From: Streptomyces sp. TG1A-8
GTDB taxonomy: Bacteria > Actinomycetota > Actinomycetes > Streptomycetales > Streptomycetaceae
Direction: 5' to 3'
DNA: 64,000 bases
Assembly: GCF_030499535.1 (NCBI RefSeq)
Contig: NZ_JASTLB010000001.1
Span: forward strand, 1,054,001 to 1,118,000
The number at the start of each line of letters is the position of its first letter. The first letter of the stretch is position 1. The notes beneath the pieces were generated by a model that had not been told where the DNA came from, searched no databases, and was given only the letters and a program-made list of their open reading frames with translations. Both the position numbers and the translations under genes were made by a program. Below are positions 17,918 to 27,032 of this stretch, in pieces.

Positions 17918-20900
17918 CCGGAGGCGGTGTAGACCACGGCGTGCTCGTCCGGGGCGCCGTAGGCGAGTTCGCGCAGCAGGCTGAGCGGGCCCTCCTCCAG
18001 GTCGATCAGCTTGATGCCGCGCGCCGCGTAGGAGCGCATCAGCTCGGGGCTGACCATGCCGCCGCCGGTCTCGGAGGCGGCCCAGGGGCCCCAGTGCACG
18101 GTCAGGCCGCGCCGCTCCGCACCGGACCAGCGGCGGCCCAGTTCCTCCAGGGCGTCGTTGGCGCTCGCGTAGTCGCTCTGGCCGCGGTTGCCGAGGGCGG
18201 CGGCGATGGAGCCGAACAGCACCGCGAAGCGCGGGCTCACCGGCAGCCGGTCCACCGCGTCGAGGACGGTGCGGGCACCGTCGGCCTTGGTGGTGAAGAC
18301 CCGGGCGAAGGACTCCGGGGTCTTCTCGGCGATCAGCTTGTCCTCGATGAGGCCGGCCGCGTAGACCAGCCCGTCGAGCCGCCCGTACTGGGCGTACACC
18401 TGCTTGACCGCGGCGCCCACCGCCTCCGCGTCCAGCACGTCCACCCGCTGGTACTCGGCCTCGCTGCCCAGCTCGCGCAGGGCGGCCAGGGTGGCGCGCA
18501 CCTCGCGCTCGGCGAGCAGCGCGGAGACCCGGCGCTCGGTCTCGGCGGGGGTGGTGGTGAGCTTCGCGGCGAGCAGGGCGCCGCGGAGCGAGGAGCGGTC
18601 GGTGGCCCCGGCCGTGGCCGGGTCCTCGGCCGTCGCGGGTTCCGGGGTGCGCCCGAACAGGACCAGGCGGCAGCGGGCGGCGGCGGCCAGGGTGCGGGCG
18701 AAGCGGGCGGTGATGCCCCGGGCGCCGCCGACCAGGAGGACCACCGACTCGCGGTCGAGCCCGACGGCCTCGGCCTCGGCGACGCCGTCACCGGCCGGTC
18801 CCGCGCCGCTGGTGGCGACCGCGCCGAGCGGGGTGGGCCGCAGGTGCGGGGCGCGGCGCCGGCCGTCCTGGTCCAGCAGCACCACCGGCTCGCCCTCGGG
18901 GGCGGCGAGTTCGGCGAAGAGGGCGCGGGCGGCCTCGGCGGCGCTCGCCCCGTCCGGGACCTCGGCCAGTGTGGCGCGGGTGGCGGGGTACTCGCGGGCC
19001 ACCGAGCGGAAGAAGCCGCGCAGCCCGCTGGGCGCCCCGGTGCCCCGCCGGTCGGCGGCGAGCAGGCGGCGCGGGCCGGCGGCGAGGACCCGCTGGTAGA
19101 GCGCGAAGGCCCCGGGCAGTACGGGTTCCCCGGCCTCCAGCGGTGCCAGGTGTACGACCGTCTCGGCGCCCTCGGCGGGCAGTTCGCCCTCGGGGACCAG
19201 GTCGGTCCCGACGCCGGCCCCGGCCAGCAGCGCGGCCAGTTCGGTGGCGGTCTCGCCACCGCCGAGGATCTGCACCCGGCTGCCGGGCTCCGGACGCGCG
19301 GTGACCGGCTCCAGGACGCGTTCGGTGAAGAGCAGCCGCTGCGGGGCGGTGATCTCGGGTAGCGGTCCGTCCGCCGTGGCGGGAGCGGGGGCGGGGGCGG
19401 GAGCGGGGGCGGGGGCGGAGCCCAGGGCGGCTTCGAGGAGTGCGCTAAGCGCGGCGACGGTGCGGGCGCCGCTGAGGACTTCGAGGTCGGCCTCGGCGGC
19501 GCCCAGAGCGAGGCGGGCGCCGAGTTCGCCGGCGATCTCGGTGCGCTTGATGGAGTCGATGCTGAGGTCGGCCTCCAGGTCCAGGTCCGGCTCCAGCATG
19601 TCCACCGGGTAACCGGTGCGCTCCGCGACCACTTCGAGGACGGTGGTCAGCACGGGCACGCCACCGGCCGGAACACCCGCCGCGGCGGGCGCGGGCGCGG
19701 CGGCCGGGACGGCGGTGGCGGCCGGGACGGCGGTGGCGGTGGTGCCGAGCCGGTCGGCGAGGAACGCGGCGATGCCCTCGGCGGTGCGGACGCCGCTCAG
19801 TTCCTCCAGTTGCCCGCCGTCCCCGGCGGCGATACCGAGCCGGGCGGCCAGTTCGCCGGCGATCTCGGCGCGCTTGATGGAGTCGATGCTGAGGTCGGCC
19901 TCCAGGTCCAGGTCCGGCTCCAGCATGTCCACCGGATAGCCGGTGCGCTCCGCGACCACTTCGAGGACGGTGTCCAGGACCGGGGAACCCGGGGCGGCGG
20001 GCACGGCGGACGGCGGCACGGCGGCGGCCGACACCGGGGCGACGGCCGGGGCGGTCTGCGCCACGGATATCGCCTGTACGGTCAACGGCTGTGCCGACGG
20101 GGCGGGTTCGGGTGCACCCAGGTAGGAGAGGAGTACGTCGCGCTGGGCGGAGACCATGTCCCGGCTGCTGCGGAGGAATTCCGCGATCAGCGCTTCGGGA
20201 CCGGCGGCCGGTGCGGAGGGGTGACGCGGGTCGGGCAAGGTGAACTCCGTCACGGGTCGGGCGGGGCGCAGGGCGTGCGGCGGGAAGACGCCGTCGGCAC
20301 GGCGCAGCAGGTGGCCGTCGACGGTGAAGCCGGCCCGCCGGACGGTGCCGGCGGCGGCCGGGTCGGCGGTGTCGCGGCCGGTGAACAGGGGCCGGGTGCG
20401 CAGCTCGACACCGCTGACGGCGAGCCGGGCGAGCGCGGTCAGGAAGCCGGGCAGTCCGCCGTCACGGCCGTCCTCCAGGGGCACGGTGCAGTGCGGGCGG
20501 CCCGCCAGCACGTCCGCCACCAGGCGGCTCAGCACCTTGCCGGGCCCGGCCTCGACGAAGACCCTGGCCCCGGCCGCGTACATGGCCTCGATCTGGTCGG
20601 TGAAGCGGACCGGGGAGCCGATCTGGGCGGCCAGTTCGCCGCGGATGCCTTCGGCGTCCTCGGGATAGGGGGCCGCGGTGCGGTTGGCCCAGACCGGGAA
20701 GGCCGGGGCCGCCGGGTCGAGGCCGGCCAGGAACGCGCCGAAGTCCTCGTCCGCGCCGTCGAGCAGCGGGCTGTGGAAGGCGCAGGCCACCTTCAGCGGC
20801 TTCGCGGTGTGCCCGGCGTCCCTCAGGTGCGCGACCGCCGAGGCGACCGCCTCGCTGGGGCCCGAGACGACCGTCTGGGTGGGCGAGTTGTGGTTGGCGG

Positions 20901-23900
20901 CCACGACGTCGCCGGCCAGCTCCGCGAGTCGCAGGACCTCCTCGACCCGGTCGGCGGACGCGCCGACCGCGGCCATGGCGCCCGCGTCGTCCCGCGGGAC
21001 CCGGCCGAGGATGGCCCGGGCGCGGGCGGCGCTGGCGGCGAGCAGCTCGGCCGGGGTGAACACCCCGGCGGCGGCGAGCGCGGCGAGTTCGCCGTAGCTG
21101 TGGCCGCCGGCCATCGCGGGGCGCACCCCGAGCGTGGTGAGCAGTTCGGTGGCGGCGAGCGCGGTGATGCCGAGGGCGGGCTGGGCCACGGCGGTGTCGG
21201 TGATCCGGGCCTGGGCGCGGGCCGCGGCGTCGGCGTCGAGCGCGGCGGGCGGGAAGACCGTGCCGGCCCAGCGGGCGCCGAGGTGGAGGTGGCGGTGCAG
21301 ACCGGGGAAGGCGACGAAGAGCGGCGCGAGCATGCCGGGACGCTGGCTGCCCTGGCCGGGGAAGAGCAGGGCGAGCCGTCCGTCACGGACCTCCTGCGGT
21401 ACGGCGCGCGCGAGGTGGATGCCGTCGGCGGGGGCGTGTTCGCCCTCGGCGGCCCGGCGCAGCAGGTCCGCCAGCTCCGCCGGCGAGGAGGCGACCACCG
21501 CGATGCGTACGGGCTCGCCGCGCAGCGCGGCCCGGTCGCTGCGTTCGGCGGTGTGCCGGGCGAAGTCGCGCAGCCGGCTCCTGCCGCCGTCCTGGCCGAG
21601 CAGGGTGAGGAGGACGCGGACCGACTTGACGGCGCTCTCCTCGTCGTGGCCGCGGAAGGTGAACAGCTCGGCCGGCCAGGCGTCCAGGGCGTGCGCGGCG
21701 GGCGCCTGGTCGTGGGCGCGCAGCACGACGTGGAAGTTGGTGCCGCCGAAGCCGAACGCGCTGACGCCCGCGATCCGCTCGGCCGGTTCGGCGGCCCAGG
21801 GGGCGGCACTGGTGTGGAAGACGAAGGGGCTGGCGTCCGCCTCCCAGGCCGGGTTGGGGGTGCTCAGGTGCAGGGTGGGCGGCTTGACGCCGTGGTACAG
21901 CGCGAGGGTGGTCTTGATCAGCCCGGCCAGGCCCGCGGCGCACTTGGTGTGCCCGATCTGGGACTTGACCGAACCGATGGCGCAGGAGCCGGGCTTGGCC
22001 CCGTGCTCCTGGAACACCTCGGTGAGGGTGGCGAGTTCGGTGCGGTCACCGACGACGGTGCCGGTGCCGTGCGCCTCGATCAGGCCGACCTCGGCCGGGG
22101 AGACGCGGGCGTTGGCGTAGGCGCGTGTCAGGGCGGCGCGCTGGCCCTCGGGGCGGGGCGCGGTCAGGCCGAGGCCGCGGCCGTCGCTGGCGCTGCCCAC
22201 GCCGTCGATCACGGCGTAGACGCGGTCGCCGTCGCGCTCGGCGTCGGCCAGGCGCTTGAGGGCCACGCAGGCGACGCCCTCGCCGAGGGCGATGCCGTCC
22301 GCGCTCGCGTCGAAGGTGGCCGACCGGCCGGAGGGCGAGAGCGCGTGCACCGAGGAGAACAGCAGGTAGTCGTTGATGCCGTTGTGCAGGTCGGCGCCGC
22401 CGCAGAGCACCAGGTCGCTGGTGCCGGTGGTGAGTTCCTTGCAGGCGGCGTCGACGGCGGTGAGCGAGGAGGCGCAGGCGGCGTCGACGGTGTAGTTGGC
22501 GCCGCCGAGGTCGAGCCGGTTGGCGATGCGCCCGGCGATGACGTTGGCGAGCATGCCGGGGAAGGAGTCCTCGGTCAGCTTCGGCAGCTGTTCCTCCAGG
22601 CCCGGCGGCAGGGTGCCGACGTAGGCGGGCAGCACGGTGCGCAGGGTGGTGGCGTTGGCGAGGTCGCTGCCCGCCTCGGCGCCGAAGATCACCGAGGTGC
22701 GGCGGTGGTCGGCGTCCGGACCGTCGTACCCGGCGTCGGCGAGCGCGCGGCGGGCCGCCTCCAGGGCGAGCAGCTGTACCGGTTCGATGCTGGGCAGGGA
22801 GGCGGGCGGGATGCCGTAGCGCAGGGGGTCGAAGGGGATCTCGGGCAGGAAGCCGCCCCAGCGGGAGGGGGTGCGTTCGCCGTCGCCGTCCGGGGCGTAG
22901 TACCGCTCCGGGTCCCAGCGCTCGGCGGGCACCTCGGTGACGCTGTCGGCGCCGGACACCACGTTGGCCCAGAACTCGCCCAGGTCACGGGCGCCGGGGA
23001 ACATCGCGGCCATGCCGACCACGGCGACGCGCAGCGGCGCGGGTGCCTCCTCGGCGGCCGGGGCGCTCTCGGCGGCGGCACGCGCGCCGAGCCACGCGGC
23101 GGCGCCCTCGGTCACGTCCCGGTGCAGGGCGGCGACCGTGGTGACCTCCCCGCGCAGCACGCTGACCTCGCCGGCCATGAACATGCCCTCGCTGCCCTGG
23201 CGCTCCTCGTCCACCGCGCGCAGTTCGTCCCCGACCCGCTCGACCCCCTTGGAGGCGATGCGCAGCCGGCCGACGTTGAAGCGCTCCAGGCGCTCCCAGA
23301 CGTCGCGGTCCGGCACGCCCTCGGCGGCGAGTGCGTCGCGCAGCGCGGCGAAGTCGCGGGTGACCTCGCTGGCGGCGCAGCGGGTGGCGTGGCCCGGCGC
23401 GGTCTCCAGCAGGTCGGTGCGCTCGGCGGCGAGGACCCGCCGCTGGAAGAGCGGCTGGATGGCGCCCGCGCCGACCGCCTCGGCGGTGAACAGGTAGGCG
23501 GTGCCCATCAGTACGCCGAAGCCCGCGCCCGCCTCGGTCAGCGGGGCGGCGACGGTCGCGGCCATGGCGGCGGAGCGGGCGTCGTGGATGCCGCCCGCGA
23601 AGAGCACGGTCAGCTCCCGGGCCGCCCCGGGTCCCTGCGCGGCGAGCCATTCGCGCAGCACTTCGGTCTGCGCCTCCCAGAGCGGGAAGCTGTTGCGGGG
23701 CCCGATGTGGCCGCCGCACTCGGCGCCCTCGAAGATGAACTTGCGGGCGCCCGCGGCGAGGAACTGCCGCAGCAGCCCGGGCGAGGGCACGTGCAGGAAG
23801 GCCGAGATGCCCTCCGCCTCCAGGGCGGCGGCCTGCGCGGGACGGCCGCCCGCGATGATCGCGTGACTGGGTCTCAGCTCCCGCACGACGGCGAGCTGGG

Positions 23901-25041
23901 CCTGCTTGACCCGCTCGTCGGCGAAGCCCAGGATGCCCACGCCCCAGCAGGCGCCTTCGGGCAGCGTGTCCCGGGTGCGCTCCAGCATCGCCCGGGTGCG
24001 CGTGGCGTCGGCGAGGGCGAGGGCGAGGAAGGGCAGCGCCCCCTCGGCGGCGACCGCGGCGGCGAAGTCGGGCTCGTCGCTGACCCTGGTCATCGGGCCC
24101 TGGGCGATCGGGAGGCGGGTGCCGAGCGCGCGGGCCCCGGCGGAGCCCTCGGCGAGGGCGGCTGCGGGGGCCCCGTCGGCGGCGGCGCGGGTGATCGCGT
24201 CGCGGACCCGGCGGACCGCCTCCGCGACGGTGGCGGACCGGGCGGCGAAGGAGGCCGCGAGGTAGCCGTCCTGGCCGACCGGCAGCAGGCGCAGCGCGGG
24301 GTCGGCGGCGGCCAGGGCGCGCTCCGCGGCGGCCCGGTCGGCGGGCGGCTCGGGAGCCTGCGGCCCGCGGCGGCGCAGGTAGCGCACCCCGTCGACCAGG
24401 ACGCTCTCGGAGCCGTCCAGCGAGCCCAGCGCCTCGGCGGTCTCGGCGTCGGGTTCGGCTTCGTCGAGCAGCGCGAGCTGGACGTCGAGCACCACGCCCG
24501 TGGCGCCGCCGGCCACCGCGGCGGCGGCGGTGCGCGGACCGATGCCGCCCCAGGCCCAGACGGGGACGGTGATCCCCGGGTCGGCGAGCACCCCCTGCAG
24601 CAGGACGAAGGTGCTCAGCTCACCGGCCCGGCCGCCGCACTCGCTGCCCCGCAGCAGCAGCCCCGCGGCGCCGGACCGGACCGCGCCGGCGGCCTCGGGG
24701 AGGCTGGTGACCTCCACGAGCACCCGGCGGCCCGGGAAGTCGGCGGCGGTCCGTGCGGGGTCGGCGAGCAGCACCGTGGTGGCGCCCTCGGGGAGGTCCG
24801 CGGCGCCGAGCGGGCAGCCGGGGCGGACCCGGACCCCGAAGGGCCGGCCGGCGGACCAGCGGGCGGTGCGGTCCAGGACGTCGGCGGCCTCGCGTGCCCG
24901 CTCGGGCAGTTCGAGCACGCCGAGGGCACCGGCCCGGCCCGCCGCGGCGGTGAGGCGGGGCGAGGGGCGGTGCAGCGGGTTCACCGCGAGGACGGCGTCC
25001 GTCGGGAAGTCAGACGGCACGGGGGAGGTGAGCGTCCGCAT
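17911..25041 (-). CDS. PUFA-like lipid/polyketide synthase, subunit 1: two NMO/PfaD-type domains-KS-AT-ACP-ACP-KR
   Basis: 2376 residues, first gene of the operon. Residues 1-640 hold two successive nitronate-monooxygenase/PfaD-like barrels; each has an ECGG motif (134-137 and 441-444), and the second keeps LPIAQGPMTRVSD, GVGILGF, IIAGGRPAQ and FAGGIHDARSA. In PUFA synthases PfaD is the FMN enoyl reductase. Then KS (about 672-1095; Cys856 in DAACASSL, EAHGTGTVVGD, SQIGHTKCAAG), AT (Ser1315 in GGHSYGE, AFHSPLL), two ACPs with the PUFA-type motif LSIDSIKR (Ser1721 and Ser1830), and a KR (LLVGGARGITA; Tyr2291 in SDYASAND). Together with subunit 2 it has every activity for iterative condensation, reduction, dehydration and enoyl reduction. 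ATG 25041 has GGAG 6 bp upstream. The layout recalls the EPA-like locus I remember in S. coelicolor; product unknown. Confidence 0.9.
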   Translation of the reverse strand: MRTLTSPVPSDFPTDAVLAVNPLHRPSPRLTAAAGRAGALGVLELPERAREAADVLDRTARWSAGRPFGVRVRPGCPLGAADLPEGATTVLLADPARTAADFPGRRVLVEVTSLPEAAGAVRSGAAGLLLRGSECGGRAGELSTFVLLQGVLADPGITVPVWAWGGIGPRTAAAAVAGGATGVVLDVQLALLDEAEPDAETAEALGSLDGSESVLVDGVRYLRRRGPQAPEPPADRAAAERALAAADPALRLLPVGQDGYLAASFAARSATVAEAVRRVRDAITRAAADGAPAAALAEGSAGARALGTRLPIAQGPMTRVSDEPDFAAAVAAEGALPFLALALADATRTRAMLERTRDTLPEGACWGVGILGFADERVKQAQLAVVRELRPSHAIIAGGRPAQAAALEAEGISAFLHVPSPGLLRQFLAAGARKFIFEGAECGGHIGPRNSFPLWEAQTEVLREWLAAQGPGAARELTVLFAGGIHDARSAAMAATVAAPLTEAGAGFGVLMGTAYLFTAEAVGAGAIQPLFQRRVLAAERTDLLETAPGHATRCAASEVTRDFAALRDALAAEGVPDRDVWERLERFNVGRLRIASKGVERVGDELRAVDEERQGSEGMFMAGEVSVLRGEVTTVAALHRDVTEGAAAWLGARAAAESAPAAEEAPAPLRVAVVGMAAMFPGARDLGEFWANVVSGADSVTEVPAERWDPERYYAPDGDGERTPSRWGGFLPEIPFDPLRYGIPPASLPSIEPVQLLALEAARRALADAGYDGPDADHRRTSVIFGAEAGSDLANATTLRTVLPAYVGTLPPGLEEQLPKLTEDSFPGMLANVIAGRIANRLDLGGANYTVDAACASSLTAVDAACKELTTGTSDLVLCGGADLHNGINDYLLFSSVHALSPSGRSATFDASADGIALGEGVACVALKRLADAERDGDRVYAVIDGVGSASDGRGLGLTAPRPEGQRAALTRAYANARVSPAEVGLIEAHGTGTVVGDRTELATLTEVFQEHGAKPGSCAIGSVKSQIGHTKCAAGLAGLIKTTLALYHGVKPPTLHLSTPNPAWEADASPFVFHTSAAPWAAEPAERIAGVSAFGFGGTNFHVVLRAHDQAPAAHALDAWPAELFTFRGHDEESAVKSVRVLLTLLGQDGGRSRLRDFARHTAERSDRAALRGEPVRIAVVASSPAELADLLRRAAEGEHAPADGIHLARAVPQEVRDGRLALLFPGQGSQRPGMLAPLFVAFPGLHRHLHLGARWAGTVFPPAALDADAAARAQARITDTAVAQPALGITALAATELLTTLGVRPAMAGGHSYGELAALAAAGVFTPAELLAASAARARAILGRVPRDDAGAMAAVGASADRVEEVLRLAELAGDVVAANHNSPTQTVVSGPSEAVASAVAHLRDAGHTAKPLKVACAFHSPLLDGADEDFGAFLAGLDPAAPAFPVWANRTAAPYPEDAEGIRGELAAQIGSPVRFTDQIEAMYAAGARVFVEAGPGKVLSRLVADVLAGRPHCTVPLEDGRDGGLPGFLTALARLAVSGVELRTRPLFTGRDTADPAAAGTVRRAGFTVDGHLLRRADGVFPPHALRPARPVTEFTLPDPRHPSAPAAGPEALIAEFLRSSRDMVSAQRDVLLSYLGAPEPAPSAQPLTVQAISVAQTAPAVAPVSAAAVPPSAVPAAPGSPVLDTVLEVVAERTGYPVDMLEPDLDLEADLSIDSIKRAEIAGELAARLGIAAGDGGQLEELSGVRTAEGIAAFLADRLGTTATAVPAATAVPAAAPAPAAAGVPAGGVPVLTTVLEVVAERTGYPVDMLEPDLDLEADLSIDSIKRTEIAGELGARLALGAAEADLEVLSGARTVAALSALLEAALGSAPAPAPAPAPAPATADGPLPEITAPQRLLFTERVLEPVTARPEPGSRVQILGGGETATELAALLAGAGVGTDLVPEGELPAEGAETVVHLAPLEAGEPVLPGAFALYQRVLAAGPRRLLAADRRGTGAPSGLRGFFRSVAREYPATRATLAEVPDGASAAEAARALFAELAAPEGEPVVLLDQDGRRRAPHLRPTPLGAVATSGAGPAGDGVAEAEAVGLDRESVVLLVGGARGITARFARTLAAAARCRLVLFGRTPEPATAEDPATAGATDRSSLRGALLAAKLTTTPAETERRVSALLAEREVRATLAALRELGSEAEYQRVDVLDAEAVGAAVKQVYAQYGRLDGLVYAAGLIEDKLIAEKTPESFARVFTTKADGARTVLDAVDRLPVSPRFAVLFGSIAAALGNRGQSDYASANDALEELGRRWSGAERRGLTVHWGPWAASETGGGMVSPELMRSYAARGIKLIDLEEGPLSLLRELAYGAPDEHAVVYTASGW
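19524..19972 (-). repeat. Near-identical direct repeat encoding the tandem ACP cores
   Basis: Segments 19524-19645 and 19851-19972 (122 bp each, offset 327 bp = 109 codons) encode the two ACP cores of subunit 1. I find three mismatches by eye (19542/19869, 19608/19935 and 19611/19938), far fewer than the flanking ACP-linker sequence shows. Confidence 0.85.
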
Positions 25042-25734
25042 GGGAGTCTCCGGTGTGGGGGGTGGTGCGCGGTAGTCAACTGGCGCCACGACAGGCGGTC
25101 AACTCGTCACCGAGGGTGACCTTGCGCGCCCCTGCGCGTGTGCAGTCCGGTCCCGGACACCGAAAAGCGCGCACGGAACGGCACCGCGAGGCTTTTGCCG
25201 CAACACCGGGCGACCGGCCTGTGCAGGCGACGTGAACGCGCCACACGGCGGTAACACAGATGTCTCACCCGCCTCACCGGACTGTGCGGCAGATCACAGA
25301 ATCGTTTAGGGAAACCACGAAACCCTCGCACCCCAGCACACTCTGCGTAGCGGGCGCATGACAATTCCACCCACTTCTGGCGATCCACCAGCGGCGAACA
25401 CGGACACACGCCACAACTCCCGCTTCCCGCAAGTCCTTTGACCACTTCCGCCAGCCCCGGACGGCCGGGGCGCCCGCTGCCGTCCAGGACCTGGAACGGC
25501 ATGGGGCACCCCGGGACCGCCGGGTGGCGGGGCGGTCCGTCGGGACCGTCACCGCGCGGGGCGCGCTCCACCCAGACCTCGTGCGGAGCGCGTTCCAGTG
25601 CCGGGCCGCGCGCCACGGCGTGCACCGCGGCCCCGGGCGAGGCCCCTCGGGGCGGCCGGGCGCGCGCACCTCCGCCGACTCCGGGGCCCGCCCGCCCGCG
25701 CGGTTTCGCGCGTGGCCCCATCGATCGAACGCCC
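25042..25734. other. 693-bp leader/intergenic region upstream of the lipid-synthase operon
   Basis: No gene with coding character was found. The part at 25090-25440 is clearly lower in G+C than the surrounding genes, as expected for a promoter region. On the minus strand two TTGAC boxes occur 23 bp apart just upstream of the start codon. The half nearest the LuxR-type gene (25450-25730) is G+C-rich again with no recognisable signal. Confidence 0.5.
25074..25102 (-). promoter_or_regulatory. Weak candidate promoter of the lipid-synthase operon
   Basis: On the minus strand TTGACC (25097-25102) is followed about 17-18 bp later by TTGACTA (25073-25079). The first box could be a -35; the -10 match is poor. 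The twin GTTGAC boxes could equally be a regulator-binding direct repeat. Confidence 0.25.
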
Positions 25735-26580
25735 TCAGCAGGCGAAGCGGGCCTTCGGTCCGTCCTGTGGCGCCCCCGGTCCCTGGCGTACGGCCTGTGC
25801 CTGTGTGTCCATGGGGATGACCGAGGAGTGCTGGGTGATGACCTGCTGGTAGATCAGGACCGCCTCGACCCGGTTGCGGACCTGCAACTTGGCCAGCAGG
25901 TGAGAGACATGGCTCTTCACGGTCGCGGCCTTGATGTCCAGCAGCTTCGCCACCTCTCCCGTGGACCGTCCGGAGGCCAGGTGGGAGAGCACCTCGAACT
26001 CGCGGTCGGAAAGGTTCAGCAGTTTCTGCGCGGGATGGGGTTTCACGTCGTCGGTTCCGGAACCGGGCGTCTCCCTGTCCGCCCCGCTGTGTCCTCCGTG
26101 CACAGCCGGTGAGACGAAGACGGCAAGCTCCGAATTGACGAGCGTGTAGCCGGCAGCCGCCGCGTTGACCGCAACCACCAACCGGTCGATCCTGGCGTCC
26201 TTGGTGAGCAGTCCCGTCGCGCCGGCCGCCAGGGCGGAACGTATCTCCCCCGTCGTCCAGCGGGCGCTGAGCAGCAGTACCCGTATGCGTCTGGCGGTCA
26301 GCGCACGGACTTGTCGGCTCACGTCGCCGCTGGAGCCGACCGACCACAGCACCACCTCGACCCCGTCGAGCCGCCACTCGCGCAGCGGCCGCCCCGCGTC
26401 GACGGTGGTCACCCCCAGCACCATGCCGCTGTCCCGTAACGTCGTCCCGATGATGTGGCGGGACAGCGGATCACTGTCCGCCACCAGAACGGTGGGCGCC
26501 GGGGAGCGCCTCGGTCTGACCGTGACCTCGCGAACGCTGCGGAGGCTGACGGCGTTTCCTGGGAACGAAGTCTTTGCCAT
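25735..26580 (-). CDS. LuxR/NarL-type response regulator with atypical receiver
   Basis: 281 residues: a receiver-like domain (about 25-150), a linker, and a LuxR helix-turn-helix (LSDREFEVLSHLASGRSTGEVA, then AATVKSHVSHLLAKLQV). The receiver begins APTVLVADSDPLSRH and keeps the conserved Lys in LLTKDAR, but the strand that should end in the phospho-acceptor Asp reads VEVVLWSVGSSG, so the Asp is replaced by Ser. It probably works without phosphorylation, perhaps by ligand binding. It lies upstream of, and in the same direction as, the lipid-synthase operon and has no sensor kinase beside it, so it is a candidate operon regulator. ATG 26580 was chosen from the start of coding character; its ribosome site is unclear. 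Confidence 0.85.
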   Translation of the reverse strand: MAKTSFPGNAVSLRSVREVTVRPRRSPAPTVLVADSDPLSRHIIGTTLRDSGMVLGVTTVDAGRPLREWRLDGVEVVLWSVGSSGDVSRQVRALTARRIRVLLLSARWTTGEIRSALAAGATGLLTKDARIDRLVVAVNAAAAGYTLVNSELAVFVSPAVHGGHSGADRETPGSGTDDVKPHPAQKLLNLSDREFEVLSHLASGRSTGEVAKLLDIKAATVKSHVSHLLAKLQVRNRVEAVLIYQQVITQHSSVIPMDTQAQAVRQGPGAPQDGPKARFAC

Positions 26581-26950
26581 GTCTGATTCCCCAATGTGTC
26601 GGCGTGAACGGGGGTCGCGCTCGCAGGAGGACGCGGCCGGACGTGTCACCCGGCCGGGCTGCGTCGTCGCAGCGGAGCGTCCGCGGAACGGGAACGCGGA
26701 CCCGGAGCAGGCAGAAGCGCGGCCGGGGAGCGGGACCCGGCCGGCGTGGTTCACATGTCGGATGCCGTGGTGCGCCCGCCGGCGGCATGGCCGAGAGACA
26801 GCGCGTCACCGCGGGACGCGCCGGTGCACGCGACGCGGCCGGGCAGGCGCACTGACCGCGTATCGCCTTTGACACGTCGTATCAGCCTTCCATTCCCTCA
26901 TGGAGGCGCGCCCAAGCCCGGATGAACGATCACGGGAGCGGATTATGACA
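26581..26950. other. Gene-free region upstream of the LuxR-type regulator
   Basis: Moderate-G+C stretch with no plausible coding frame. It presumably holds the regulator promoter. A CGGGAGCG half-copy (26933-26940) of the adjacent long inverted repeat lies at its end. Confidence 0.45.
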
Positions 26951-27003
26951 CCCGGCCGAACGCTCCCGAAGCCGGTGAAGACGTGCGGGAGCGTTCGGCC
27001 GGG
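26951..27003. terminator. Very long perfect inverted repeat, terminator-like
   Basis: Arms 26951-26968 and 26986-27003 are perfect 18-bp reverse complements (CCCGGCCGAACGCTCCCG) with a 17-nt loop. It starts 30 bp beyond the stop of the minus-strand GAPDH relic, fitting a terminator for the MFS-GAPDH unit. Confidence 0.7.
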
Positions 27004-27032
27004 CGGCCGGTGGGCGGTCCGGCGGACCGGGG

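Noticed and set aside
13085..17932. A 1615-codon plus-strand open frame antisense to synthase subunit 2
   Set aside because: Same reason; the minus strand has complete KS, AT, DH and PPTase motifs in frame.
19810..25119. A 1769-codon open frame on the plus strand antisense to synthase subunit 1
   Set aside because: It is Gly/Ala/Arg/Asp-rich without motifs; it mirrors the coding bias of the real gene on the other strand, a common artefact of high-G+C DNA.
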